A stretch of DNA of 64,000 nt from NCBI RefSeq assembly GCF_015223195.1, contig NZ_JADFUA010000008.1, forward strand, positions 1 through 64,000, in the 5' to 3' direction. The position numbers were made by a program, and so were the translations under genes. This document shows positions 6,370 to 15,080 of this stretch, piece by piece. The stretch's first letter is position 1, and every line of letters starts with the position of its first letter. Under the pieces are notes generated by a model. That model searched no databases and was not told the DNA's origin. It saw only the letters and a list, made by a program, of their open reading frames with translations. Origin of the DNA: Chitinilyticum piscinae (lineage in GTDB: Bacteria > Pseudomonadota > Gammaproteobacteria > Burkholderiales > Chitinibacteraceae).

Positions 6370-8538
6370 TTAGCTCCCGCTTCGCCATTCCTCGCTGGCG
6401 CGAGGCCATGCTTCGCGGGAGCGCTGCCAGCAATCCATGCATTCTGCAAAACGGCCGGAGTCCTCCGGCTCCTGCTCCAGCGCCAGGCACGCCTGTTGCA
6501 ACGCCAATGCGCCGACCTGCCCCGCAATACCCTTGCAGGTATGTGCCAAACGATGCCGGTCCCCTTCCGCACTGGCCTGCGGCCAACTTTGTAGCAGATC
6601 ACCGATACGCTGCAACCCCCGTTCAGCCAGCCCAAGAAAACGTGCAGGCGCATATCCAAGGGCATTGGCAGCAGGGGTAAGTGACCAAAGCGGCCGGGTA
6701 TCAGCAACCTGCAATTCGTTCCCCGGCGCAACTGGCGCTAACAAGGCACTCGGCTGTTCGCGCTTTTCTGGTGCTAGCGCGGCCAGAATCTGCTCGCGAA
6801 CAAACGGCTTCCCAATTGCGCCATCAATCCCGGCCTTTTCCATCACATCAGCCTCAGGGAACATTCCCGCCGTACTGAGAATGATTCGCCCCGAAAATTC
6901 CCGCGCACGCAGTGCCCGCGCAAGCTGAAGCCCATTCATCAGCGGCATGTGATAATCGACGATCACCGCGTCAAATCCCTCTGTCAGCATCCGTGACAGT
7001 GCGGCATAGCCATCCAGCTCCTGTGCCGCCGTCGCTCCAGCTCGCTGAAGCAGATCATCCAGCAGATCCAGATTCATTTCCTGGTCATCGACAATCAGAA
7101 TATGCAACCCGGTAAGCGTAGAACTGCACGACGGTTCAGATTGCCCACCCTCCTGCGTATTGTGCCGGACAGGTAACTGCAGGAAGAAACTGGTTCCAGC
7201 CCCCAGCTTGCTGTCGAAATGCAGTGTTCCGCCCATCAGCTCGGCAAATTCGCGACTGATCGCCAGACCCAGTCCCGAGCCGCCGGCACGCTTGCCATCC
7301 AGGGATTGCTCGAACGGACGGAAAACCCGCTGTGCCGCCTCGGGGGGAATGCCCGGCCCGGTGTCACGAACCGCCGCATGCAGCCAGGGGTTGCTTTTGG
7401 CGTCAAGCGTCTGCCAGAAGCTGACATGCACCCCCCCCTGCATCGTCATCTTGATCGCATTTCCGATCAGATTGACCAGAATCTGTCTTATCTTGCCGGT
7501 ATCCAGAATCAGCACATCATCGACACCCGGGTCCACGCGCAACTCCAGATACAAGCCCTTGCGTCTTGCCTGTTCGCGGAACAAGGCATCCAGTTCACGA
7601 GTAAGTTGCGACATCGAAAGTGCGCCCTGCTGCAACTCGGCCTTGCCGGCTTCGATGCGGCTTAGCTCCAGTACATTGTTCAGCAGGTTTTGCAGATACT
7701 CGCCACTACTGGCAATGCGCTCCAGCCATTGCTGCTGCCGCGGAGCCAACCCTCCCGACTCGCGCAGGCGCTGGCCATAGCCAAGAATCGCGGTCAGCGG
7801 TGTGCGGATTTCATGACTGACATGCGCCAAGAAGCGGCCTTTGGCATCGTTGGCGGACTCTGCCGCCAGCAACGCCTCACCCAGCTGGCGGGACAGGCCT
7901 TCCTGCACTTCCTGCCGCTGCTCAAGCCGCCAGAGTGCCCAGAACATGAAAGCGGCAAAAACGCAGAGCAAGGTGAATTCAAGTACGGACAAGACGATGC
8001 GGCTGCCTGCCATCTCATCAATTCGCTGCTTGCGCACGGAATTGTGTTCGACAAACTGGGTGCGCGCTTCCTGCACGATGAAATTCACGTCCTCCTGCAA
8101 GGCAAACACAGCCTTCTGCAGGCGCTCCGGGCCCTGCGGTCGCTCCATCGCAGCCACATGGGCATCGACCGCCTCGGCTCGCCGCGACAGCTGCTCCAGT
8201 CGGGCCTCCATTTCCGGTGCATCCCGATAGATTTCGGTGAAAGCCTGGTCGCGCAGCATATTGATGCGGCCAACGAAAATATCCTGCCAGCGCCGGACCA
8301 GCTGATATTGCTCCGGGGATCGCTGCTGGCGCAATTTGAGCACCTCTTCCCGCAGACTCTGATATTCCGAACGCAACTGGAAGAACTGCCAGAGCTGATT
8401 CTCGACGGCAAACTCGGTGACGCGGGACAACTCACTGCGCTGCTGGACTTCCAGCTGCAACACCGAAAACAACGCCAACCCGAGACAGGTGATGACTGTC
8501 AGGGCAACCCAGCGCAAGTGATGAAGAAGAAAATTCAC
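6370..8538 (-). CDS. Hybrid sensor histidine kinase with receiver and HPt domains
   Basis: A 722-residue membrane kinase. Order: transmembrane helix 1 (residues 8-28), periplasmic helical sensor of about 150 residues, transmembrane helix 2 (181-204), HisKA with the phospho-accepting His242 (FLAHVSHEIRTPL), HATPase with N-box Asn360, DTGPGIP (392-398) and GSGLGLAI (420-427), a receiver domain with Asp528 (VIVDYHMP), and an HPt domain with His666 (RLAHTCKG). This is a complete His-Asp-His phosphorelay chain in one protein (TorS/ArcB-like layout). The final response regulator is not in the window. It lies 22 bp downstream of a small exported sulfite-oxidase-fold protein, likely its sensory partner (inference). 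Confidence 0.92.
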   Translation of the reverse strand: MNFLLHHLRWVALTVITCLGLALFSVLQLEVQQRSELSRVTEFAVENQLWQFFQLRSEYQSLREEVLKLRQQRSPEQYQLVRRWQDIFVGRINMLRDQAFTEIYRDAPEMEARLEQLSRRAEAVDAHVAAMERPQGPERLQKAVFALQEDVNFIVQEARTQFVEHNSVRKQRIDEMAGSRIVLSVLEFTLLCVFAAFMFWALWRLEQRQEVQEGLSRQLGEALLAAESANDAKGRFLAHVSHEIRTPLTAILGYGQRLRESGGLAPRQQQWLERIASSGEYLQNLLNNVLELSRIEAGKAELQQGALSMSQLTRELDALFREQARRKGLYLELRVDPGVDDVLILDTGKIRQILVNLIGNAIKMTMQGGVHVSFWQTLDAKSNPWLHAAVRDTGPGIPPEAAQRVFRPFEQSLDGKRAGGSGLGLAISREFAELMGGTLHFDSKLGAGTSFFLQLPVRHNTQEGGQSEPSCSSTLTGLHILIVDDQEMNLDLLDDLLQRAGATAAQELDGYAALSRMLTEGFDAVIVDYHMPLMNGLQLARALRAREFSGRIILSTAGMFPEADVMEKAGIDGAIGKPFVREQILAALAPEKREQPSALLAPVAPGNELQVADTRPLWSLTPAANALGYAPARFLGLAERGLQRIGDLLQSWPQASAEGDRHRLAHTCKGIAGQVGALALQQACLALEQEPEDSGRFAECMDCWQRSREAWPRASEEWRSGS

Positions 8539-8560
8539 GATATCGCCTGATTAGGCCGCC

Positions 8561-9058
8561 CTACTTCACGTCAATCGAAGCCAGCTGCCAGACGCAACGC
8601 TGATAGAACTCCGATTTGCGCAACTCGGCGCGCTCGAAGGGAAACATCACAAACAAGGGGCCCTTGTTCCGGGGTGTCATTACCTCGCCATTGTGTTTCA
8701 TGGCAAGAATGGCGGCATTGGCCTTTGCGTCTTCCAGCGGCATGCCAATCATGTAATCGTTGAGCGCCTTGAACGTCAGCTGACTACCTTTCGCTTTGGC
8801 TGCTGCCAGAACATCTGCCAGCAGGGGGCCTTCGAACACCTGCGGGCCACTGAACCATGGCACGACGACGGTGTATTTGTACTGAGGCAGCTTCTCCAGC
8901 ATTGCACGGTCAAATACGGCCTTCTCACCATCATTGGTCACACCGAGCGTACCACTCACAGTCAGCAAAACCTCACCGCGAGGTTTTTCCAGTGCGTGCG
9001 CACTCAGGAGCGGCAAGAGGGTCAGGGAAAGGCCAAGCAAAATGGAACGGATACGCAC
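8561..9058 (-). CDS. Exported sulfite-oxidase/YedY-fold protein, probable sensor partner of the hybrid kinase
   Basis: A 165-residue periplasmic protein. I chose the GTG start at 9058 because GGAG lies 6 bases upstream and a clean signal peptide (IRSILLGLSLTLLPLLSAHA) follows directly; an ATG at 9073 would add five residues. The mature part resembles the molybdopterin-binding domain of sulfite-oxidase/YedY proteins (VPWFSGPQVFEGPLLADVL, LNDYMIGMPLEDA, GPLFVMFPF). The only cysteine of the mature protein is near the C-terminus (QRCVWQL), so the usual central cofactor-ligating Cys appears absent. Automatic pipelines would call it a molybdopterin-dependent oxidoreductase. It is the first gene of an operon with a hybrid histidine kinase, suggesting ligand or redox sensing rather than catalysis (inference). 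Confidence 0.75.
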   Translation of the reverse strand: MRIRSILLGLSLTLLPLLSAHALEKPRGEVLLTVSGTLGVTNDGEKAVFDRAMLEKLPQYKYTVVVPWFSGPQVFEGPLLADVLAAAKAKGSQLTFKALNDYMIGMPLEDAKANAAILAMKHNGEVMTPRNKGPLFVMFPFERAELRKSEFYQRCVWQLASIDVK

Positions 9059-9188
9059 ATGAATCTCCAGCATTGAATTAATGTGATTTTCTTGTTTGCT
9101 GTATTGTTGCCAGCCACCGGGCATTGCGCAAGCGATGATGCGCCGGCATGCGTATAATGCGCTGTTTTCGCTCGAAGCATTTCCCACC

Positions 9189-10721
9189 ATGGCTGACAAG
9201 ATCGCTACCATCGAATCACTGGACCACGAAGGTCACGGCATTGCCCGATATGAAGGCAAAACCATTTTCATCGACGGTGCACTGCCTTTTGAAACGGTCA
9301 GTTTCTCCAGCTACCGCAAGAAGCCCAATTTCGAAAACGCGCAGGCAACAGCCATCCATAAAGAAAGCTTCATGCGCGTCACGCCGAAATGCCCGCATTT
9401 TGACATTTGCGGTGGCTGTTCGCTGCAACACATGGAATTCAACGCGCAGGTTGCCGCCAAGCAGCGCGTACTGGAAGACAACCTCCAGCGCATCGGCAAT
9501 GTCTCGGCCGAAGTCTCGCTGCCGCCGATCTATGGCAGCCCCTGGGGTTACCGCCACCGTGCACGCCTGTCGGTGCGCCATGTCGCCAAGAAGGGCGGCA
9601 TGCTGGTTGGTTTCCACGAGAAGCGCTCGTCCTACATCGCCGACATGACCGAGTGCCACATCCTGGTGCCGCATGTCGCGAAACAATTGCCGGCCATGCG
9701 CGAGCTGGTCAGCAAGTTGTCGATTTTCGACCGCATGCCGCAAATCGAAGTGGCCGTTGGCAGCAAGGTCACCGTGCTGGTGTTCCGCAATATGGAAGCC
9801 ATCACGCCGGCCGATGAAGCGATCCTGAAAGCCTACGCGGACGAGTGGCAGGTGCAGATCTGGCTGCAGCCCAAGGGGCCGGATACCGCCTACCCGCTCT
9901 ACCCGCTCGACGCACCGCAGCTTTCCTACGAACTGCCGGAATTCGGCATCGAAATGCCGTTCAAGCCGACCGAATTCACGCAGGTGAATCATCAATTGAA
10001 TCGCGTCATGGTCGAGCGCGCGATCAATATGCTCGACCCGCAGCCTGGCGAAACCATTGCCGACATGTTCTGCGGCCTGGGCAACTTCACGCTGCCGATC
10101 GCCAAGCGCGGCGCGAAAGTTCTCGGCATGGAAGGCAGCCAGCAACTGGTCGAGCGCGCCTTCCAGAGCGCGGAACACAATAAGCTCAGAAACAAGGTTG
10201 ATTTCAAGGTCGCCAATCTGTTCGAGATGACCCCAGACTGGCTGAACCAGCTCGGCCATTTCGACAAGATGCTGATCGACCCGCCGCGCGACGGCGCCAT
10301 CGAGCTGGTCAAGGCCATCGACCCCGTAAATGGCCCCAAACGTATCGTGTATGTGTCCTGTAATCCATCGACGCTGGCACGTGATGCCAATGTGCTGGTG
10401 AACGTGAAGGGCTACACGATGAAATCCGCCGGGATCATGAACATGTTCCCGCACACCACGCATGTGGAATCCATCGCCTGGTTCGAAAAAACCGGCCCGG
10501 GACTGAATGCCGAGGAACTGGCGGCCCTGGAAGCGCGCGAAGAAGCCGCGCGTCAGGCCGCCAAGGAAGCGCGCAAGCTGGAGGCCGCAGCCGAGGCCAA
10601 ACGCAAAGCGGACAAGGAAGCCGAGCTGGCCGCCAACCGTGTGCGCAAGGCCGCCGAAAAGGAAGCTCGCCGCCTGGAATGGCTGGCTCGCCAAGCCGAA
10701 GACAGCAGCAACACGCAGTAA
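9189..10721 (+). CDS. rlmD: 23S rRNA (uracil-1939-C5)-methyltransferase RlmD
   Basis: A 510-residue RlmD/RumA. An N-terminal TRAM domain (about 1-55) precedes a [4Fe-4S] site with Cys68, Cys74 and Cys77 ([14 protein letters not shown]). The SAM-binding segment reads [14 protein letters not shown], and the catalytic Cys is in [11 protein letters not shown]. It methylates U1939 of 23S rRNA with SAM. The last 70 residues are unusual: a highly charged Ala/Lys/Glu/Arg helix that looks like a coiled coil and is absent from E. coli RlmD (433 residues). The ATG at 9189 was chosen over an upstream in-frame ATG at 9096 because the family begins here. Confidence 0.93.
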   Translation: MADKIATIESLDHEGHGIARYEGKTIFIDGALPFETVSFSSYRKKPNFENAQATAIHKESFMRVTPKCPHFDICGGCSLQHMEFNAQVAAKQRVLEDNLQRIGNVSAEVSLPPIYGSPWGYRHRARLSVRHVAKKGGMLVGFHEKRSSYIADMTECHILVPHVAKQLPAMRELVSKLSIFDRMPQIEVAVGSKVTVLVFRNMEAITPADEAILKAYADEWQVQIWLQPKGPDTAYPLYPLDAPQLSYELPEFGIEMPFKPTEFTQVNHQLNRVMVERAINMLDPQPGETIADMFCGLGNFTLPIAKRGAKVLGMEGSQQLVERAFQSAEHNKLRNKVDFKVANLFEMTPDWLNQLGHFDKMLIDPPRDGAIELVKAIDPVNGPKRIVYVSCNPSTLARDANVLVNVKGYTMKSAGIMNMFPHTTHVESIAWFEKTGPGLNAEELAALEAREEAARQAAKEARKLEAAAEAKRKADKEAELAANRVRKAAEKEARRLEWLARQAEDSSNTQ

Positions 10722-10740
10722 TACTCAGCGCTGCCATCGG

Positions 10741-10764
10741 ACGGGGCCTCTGGCCCCGTTTTTT
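10741..10764 (+). terminator. Rho-independent terminator of rlmD
   Basis: An 8-bp GC-rich stem (ACGGGGCC / GGCCCCGT) with a 3-nt loop is followed by a T6 run, 20 bases after the rlmD stop codon. Confidence 0.92.
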
Positions 10765-10865
10765 ATGCGTCTTTCATACATACCCATAGCCGCATTGACG
10801 CGCAAGCCAATATCAACAAGGCATGATAAGCCATACCCATGCAATGACACGGCGCATAGATTGAA

Positions 10866-10902
10866 AAATGCCATGATGCATTTACCAGATCACATGGCAT
10901 TT
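10866..10902. repeat. Perfect inverted repeat upstream of the sugar-binding protein gene
   Basis: Two perfect 10-bp arms (AAATGCCATG and CATGGCATTT) flank a 17-bp spacer, 79 bp upstream of the start codon at 10982. It could be an operator for a dimeric regulator or a stem-loop in the 5' leader. The whole gap 10765-10981 otherwise holds only two copies of a TACCCAT motif (10781, 10834). Confidence 0.55.
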
Positions 10903-10981
10903 CTGCCACGCACCCCGTCGTCAAGGGGAGAACAATCCATCGTGGAAGCTTTCAATTCCACCAATAACAAGGAGTTCGACC

Positions 10982-12256
10982 ATGACGCGTTTTCGCCCCC
11001 AACTGCTCGCCAGCGCACTGCTGGGCCTGGGCTTCCTGACCGCTGTTCCGGCCAGTGCAGCCGAAAAGCTCGAATACTGGACCATGAATATGGCACCAAC
11101 CTTCAAGGACTACTTCACCAAACTCACTGCTGACTTCAACAAGCAGAACCCGGGTCTGGAAGCCGTATGGGTCGACATGAACTGGGACCAGATCCAGCCG
11201 AAGCTGATCGCGGCTCTGGCCGCTGGCAACCCGCCGGCACTGGTGAACTTCAACGTTCCCTGGACACACGATTTTGCTCGTCAGGGCAACATCCTGCCGG
11301 TTGATGCCTATATGGGCGCCGACAAGGCCAAGTATGAAACCAATGCCATCAAGGACGTGACGGTCAACGGCAAGGTATATGCCTTCCCTTGGTACAACTC
11401 GGTTTCGGTTATTGCCTACAACACCGAACTGTTCGGCAAAGCTGGCGTAAACGGCCAGCCCAAGAGCTTTGATGAACTGGTTAGCCAAGCACGAACCGTC
11501 AAGCAGAAAACCGGGGTTCCGGCTTTTGTGCCGAAACTGGCCCCGGGTAGTGGCGGCGGCGTCATCGGCTGGTTCTATTACGCCGGACTGCCGGTCATCA
11601 AGGATGGCAAGGCGGTATTCAACTCGCCGCAGCACGTGGCAATGGTTCAGCAATTTGCCGACCTCTACAAGGAAGGCGTCATGCCCAAGGACGTATTCAA
11701 GGTTGAATTTGAACAGGAAATCGCGGCCTTCAATGCTGGCAAGCTGGCCATGATGACCACGGCACCTCAAGCGCTGAAGCGCACGCAGAATGACGCGAAG
11801 GGTACCTATGCGAAGACCGACATCGCGGCATTTCCGACCGCAGCCGGTGAAATGGCATGGGGTGGCTGGCTGATGGCCTATGTCATCCCGAAGGGCGTGA
11901 AAAATCCGGAAGCAGCCGGCAAGCTGGGCATGTTCCTGACCAACGACACGAACCAGTTGGGTTTCTCGAAGGCGACCAGCACCACCTTCCCGTCGACCAA
12001 ACAGGCTGCGAAGGATAGCTTCTTCACCGCGGGTACCGCCAGCAAGGATCCCGTCGAAAAAGCCCGCGCCGTGGCCGCTGGCTCGATGGCAGGTGCCAAG
12101 ACCGTGATGATGGAGCCGGGCATCCTGCCGGATGAAACCACCATGATGCGCAAATTCAACGACGAAATGCAGCTGGCCATCACCGGCCGCAAACCGGTAA
12201 AAGCGGCGCTCGATGCGGCCGCGGCAGACTGGAACAAGCGTCTGAGCAAGAAGTAA
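10982..12256 (+). CDS. ABC transporter extracellular sugar-binding protein (family 1), orphan
   Basis: A 424-residue periplasmic solute-binding protein of family 1 (UgpB/MalE-like). A Sec signal peptide (LLASALLGLGFLTAVPASAA) is cleaved near residue 26. Family features include AEKLEYWTMN at the mature N-terminus, AALAAGNPPALVNFN and YAFPWYNSVSVIAYN. Such proteins deliver sugars or polyol phosphates to a membrane permease. No permease or ATPase gene is nearby, so the transporter must be encoded elsewhere, or the protein serves a receptor. AAGGAG is placed correctly upstream of the ATG. A promoter-proximal inverted repeat lies upstream. Confidence 0.9.
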   Translation: MTRFRPQLLASALLGLGFLTAVPASAAEKLEYWTMNMAPTFKDYFTKLTADFNKQNPGLEAVWVDMNWDQIQPKLIAALAAGNPPALVNFNVPWTHDFARQGNILPVDAYMGADKAKYETNAIKDVTVNGKVYAFPWYNSVSVIAYNTELFGKAGVNGQPKSFDELVSQARTVKQKTGVPAFVPKLAPGSGGGVIGWFYYAGLPVIKDGKAVFNSPQHVAMVQQFADLYKEGVMPKDVFKVEFEQEIAAFNAGKLAMMTTAPQALKRTQNDAKGTYAKTDIAAFPTAAGEMAWGGWLMAYVIPKGVKNPEAAGKLGMFLTNDTNQLGFSKATSTTFPSTKQAAKDSFFTAGTASKDPVEKARAVAAGSMAGAKTVMMEPGILPDETTMMRKFNDEMQLAITGRKPVKAALDAAAADWNKRLSKK

Positions 12257-12312
12257 TCTTCAAGGGTATGGGTATGAACGCTCTAATGCAGAAGGGCTGA
12301 GATTGCATACCC

Positions 12313-12341
12313 CCAGCCTGACGATAACCTCGTCAGGCTGG
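12313..12341. terminator. Stem-loop between convergent genes
   Basis: A perfect 12-bp inverted repeat (CCAGCCTGACGA / TCGTCAGGCTGG) with a 5-nt loop lies between the binding-protein and GGDEF genes. It lacks a clear T run on either side, so it may act with Rho or as an mRNA 3'-end stabiliser rather than as a strict intrinsic terminator. Confidence 0.65.
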
Positions 12342-12345
12342 CTCA

Positions 12346-13395
12346 CTAGAAGAAAATGGTATCATCCCCGGCGGAACCTGAAGCATCCGCCGCAGGCGGA
12401 GGCTCGGAAAACACCATCCGGTTGCGCCCCGACGACTTGGCTTCATACAACGCCTGATCGGCCCGACCCAGCGTCATGCTCAGCACTTCGAATGGCTGGA
12501 TTGCTGCAATGCCGCCACTAAGCGTCACCCGGCCGATCTGCGGAAAATCATGCTGCTCGACCTGCTCCCGGAAGCGCTCCAGCGCCAGCATTACGCCCTC
12601 GCGACTCTGCGGCCCAAGAATTACCACAAACTCCTCGCCGCCATAGCGAAACAAACAATCATCACTACGGAAACTGCTTCGCATCAATTGCGCGACCAGT
12701 AGCAGTACTTCATCACCAAAAAGGTGGCCAAGCCGGTCATTGATCTGTTTGAAGTGATCTATATCGAATACGGCAAGAAAGTACTGTGCGGGCACCTGAT
12801 CCTGCCTGCGCCCAGTGCCCTGCGACTGAATCGCCGGCAAGTTCTGCAATGCCGTGACGATTTTGAAATATTGGCGCTCAAGCGTCTTGCGATTGAGCAG
12901 CCCGGTCAGCGTATCCGTCTCGCCATAATCCAGCAGGGCGATATGGTTTTCATAGATTCGGGCGATTCCCTGCAGCAGACGCAGATCGGAAGGCTCCAGC
13001 CCTTCATGCACCCGGATATCGAGCAAGGCATAAATCTCCCCCTTGCGGCGCAAATGCATGATCAGGCACTCACCACCTGGCGCGACATGAAGTGCGCTTT
13101 CGCTCATCAGTACACCCTGCAGCCAGGGATCGGTTTCAGGGCGAGCAGAGCTTCGCCCTGAACTAGCGGCCAGCGAATGCTGCCTGACCCCGTGCTCGTC
13201 GAACTCGACGAGTAATCCGAGCCCCGTACCATTGCCGGCCACTACGGTGCGGTAAAAGCGGATAGCCATCACCGGCAGCATTTCGTACACCGTCAGACAC
13301 ATGCTCACCGCAAGATCATCGCGATCTTGCAATCCGGTGATATTGGCAAGGGACTGCACCAACTCCTGTGGGGCCAGTGTTCGATTATTCAGCAT
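12346..13395 (-). CDS. Diguanylate cyclase (GGDEF) with N-terminal GAF-like domain
   Basis: A 349-residue soluble c-di-GMP synthase. The active-site motif is GGEEF at residues 252-256, with the metal-binding Asp in FDIDHFK (near 211). An intact product-inhibition I-site, RSDD (243-246), lies five residues before the GGEEF motif. The first 155 residues look like a GAF-type sensory domain (LTVYEMLPVMAIRFY, HLRRKGEIYALLDI) with no membrane segment, so a cytoplasmic small-molecule or redox input is likely. It is monocistronic. The intact motif predicts real cyclase activity, unlike the degenerate HD-GYP protein at 45251. Confidence 0.92.
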   Translation of the reverse strand: MLNNRTLAPQELVQSLANITGLQDRDDLAVSMCLTVYEMLPVMAIRFYRTVVAGNGTGLGLLVEFDEHGVRQHSLAASSGRSSARPETDPWLQGVLMSESALHVAPGGECLIMHLRRKGEIYALLDIRVHEGLEPSDLRLLQGIARIYENHIALLDYGETDTLTGLLNRKTLERQYFKIVTALQNLPAIQSQGTGRRQDQVPAQYFLAVFDIDHFKQINDRLGHLFGDEVLLLVAQLMRSSFRSDDCLFRYGGEEFVVILGPQSREGVMLALERFREQVEQHDFPQIGRVTLSGGIAAIQPFEVLSMTLGRADQALYEAKSSGRNRMVFSEPPPAADASGSAGDDTIFF

Positions 13396-13493
13396 CCATC
13401 CGTCCTGTGGCTGCCGCCAGTGACACAGCCTGCTCTGCAGACTAGGCTGACGGATGCGCTTTGTACAGGATGCCCGCGCTCAACAATCCGCTG

Positions 13494-14783
13494 TCAATAC
13501 AGGCGCAGCAACTGGGCCAGGCCATACAGAAGCAGACCGATCAGCCCCCCGACCAATGTGCCATTGATGCGGATGTATTGCAGATCTGTGCCGATATTCA
13601 GCTCAAGCCGCTCAACCATCGTACGGTCATCCCAATCCTTGACCTGCTGGGCGATAAAATCTGCAATGGGCTCACGCCAGCGCGCCAGCGCACCAGGAAT
13701 GGTTGCTTCGACCTGTTCGTTGATCCAGGCACGCATTGCCGGGTCTCTGCGCAGCCGAACTGCCAGCGTCGCCGTGAGCCCTTCCAGCTGCAGCCGTACC
13801 TTGGAATTCTCTTGCTGGATGTCCTGAGCCACCCAGTCCAGCACCCCCAGCCAAAGCGAATGCAACTGTGCGGCCAGCTCTGGCTGGACCAGGAGTTCAT
13901 GCTGGGCTCGGGCCAGCCGTTGCTGCAACGCGGGATCATGCCGCAGCTGATTGGCCAGCTCGGCCAGCCAGCCATCCAGACGTTGGCGCAGTCGATGCTG
14001 GTGATCCGATCCGGCCGAACGCAATTCCCGCTGCACGCCATGCACCAGCTTCTCGGTGATGTAGCGCGCCGCCGCACGATCCAGGCTGACATAGCGCAGA
14101 ATATTCATTTCAGCGGCCACCACGCCAACCAGCTGCTCCTGAATATCCGGGTCATCAAGCTGCCGATCCAGCTCACGCAGCACCTCTTCCAACAGGCGAT
14201 GATGCCGCTTGCCGTAAGCCAGGCCATCAAGGAGTGATGCCAGCAGCGGGGAGAGATCCAGCTGCTGCAGCCGTTGCTGAACACTGTGACCAAAAAAAGC
14301 CATGACCCGACGATCATTGAGAGCCAGCAACAGCTGCCCCAGCAGGGTAAACAGCAACTCATTGAGCCACTGCTGCGCATGTGGCTTGGCCAGCCAGCGC
14401 ATCATCTGGCTCGCCGGATTGAATTCGCGCACCGCGCTCAGCACGCGCTCGGTGGAAAGAAAATTGCTGGTGATGAACGTGCCCAGGCTTTCGGCGATGC
14501 GGCTCTTGTTGCGCGGAATAATCGCAGTATGGGCCAGCGGAATGCCCATGGGATGGCGAAAAAGTGCCACGACGGCAAACCAGTCTGCCAGAGCACCAAT
14601 CATCGCGGCTTCGGCAAATGCCGCCACGTAGCCCCAGAGTGGATTACCCCCCCTGAGCGAAGCGGCAACCACAAACAGCACGGTTGCGGCAAGCAGCAAA
14701 CCGAGTGCCAGCCGGCGCCCGCGCTGCAAGCGCCGCACTTTTAACTGCATGTCATCCAGATCTGCCTGATCGACCAACGCCAC
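13494..14783 (-). CDS. DUF445 family inner membrane protein
   Basis: A 429-residue protein of the DUF445 (YjiN-like) family of unknown function. Two transmembrane segments are near the N-terminus (residues 27-44 and about 50-72, containing the conserved EAAMIGALADWFAVVALFRH), and one at the very C-terminus (GLIGLLLYGLAQLLRLY). Between them is a long, helical, charged region, so the protein probably anchors both ends in the inner membrane. It is a single gene between the diguanylate cyclase and tRNA-Leu. Confidence 0.85.
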   Translation of the reverse strand: MALVDQADLDDMQLKVRRLQRGRRLALGLLLAATVLFVVAASLRGGNPLWGYVAAFAEAAMIGALADWFAVVALFRHPMGIPLAHTAIIPRNKSRIAESLGTFITSNFLSTERVLSAVREFNPASQMMRWLAKPHAQQWLNELLFTLLGQLLLALNDRRVMAFFGHSVQQRLQQLDLSPLLASLLDGLAYGKRHHRLLEEVLRELDRQLDDPDIQEQLVGVVAAEMNILRYVSLDRAAARYITEKLVHGVQRELRSAGSDHQHRLRQRLDGWLAELANQLRHDPALQQRLARAQHELLVQPELAAQLHSLWLGVLDWVAQDIQQENSKVRLQLEGLTATLAVRLRRDPAMRAWINEQVEATIPGALARWREPIADFIAQQVKDWDDRTMVERLELNIGTDLQYIRINGTLVGGLIGLLLYGLAQLLRLY

Positions 14784-14907
14784 TCACCTCCTTGCGCCAC
14801 TATAGCGAAGAACGCCGAGAAGCGAACTTGCCATTCGGCAAGCGTTGCCAATCCACCTTTCCGCGCCAGCAATCAGCCAAGAAGCATGCAGCACAGATAG
14901 GCAGACA

Positions 14908-14943
14908 ACAAAAAAGGCCTTGGCGAAAATCGCTCAAGACCTT
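14908..14943 (-). terminator. Rho-independent terminator of tRNA-Leu
   Basis: On the minus strand an imperfect stem (AAGGTCTTGAGCG with CGCCAAGGCCTT; one G-U pair and one bulged base) is followed by a T7 run. It starts 9 bases downstream of the tRNA 3' end. Confidence 0.85.
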
Positions 14944-14951
14944 GATTTTGG

Positions 14952-15036
14952 TGGTGCCCGGGGTCGGACTCGAACCGACACGTATTTCTACGGGGGATTT
15001 TGAATCCCCTGCGTCTACCATTTCGCCACCCGGGCA
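14952..15036 (-). tRNA. tRNA-Leu (anticodon CAA)
   Basis: An 85-nt gene. The acceptor stem TGCCCGGG / CCCGGGCA closes the ends and the CCA is encoded (14952-14954 in complement). The D-arm GGCGAAATGGTAGACGC, the anticodon loop TTCAAAA (anticodon CAA, reading UUG), a long variable arm typical of class II leucine tRNAs and the T-loop GGTTCGAGTCC are all present. It lies 44 bases after the end of rsmI on the same strand and has its own terminator. No integrase gene or attachment-site duplication is visible. Confidence 0.97.
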
Positions 15037-15080
15037 CGAAGAGCGGCATTATGCCTTGCCACTCCCCGGCTGACAAGCGC

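Noticed and set aside
9216-10694. 492-residue ORF antisense to rlmD
   Set aside because: Shadow; rlmD has all its motifs on the plus strand.
10507-11133. 208-residue plus-strand ORF across the rlmD end and the next gene start
   Set aside because: It runs through a strong terminator and overlaps two well-supported genes in another frame.
14952-15036. tRNA-Leu as an integration site for a mobile element
   Set aside because: No integrase, no repeated tRNA 3' end and only housekeeping genes on both sides.
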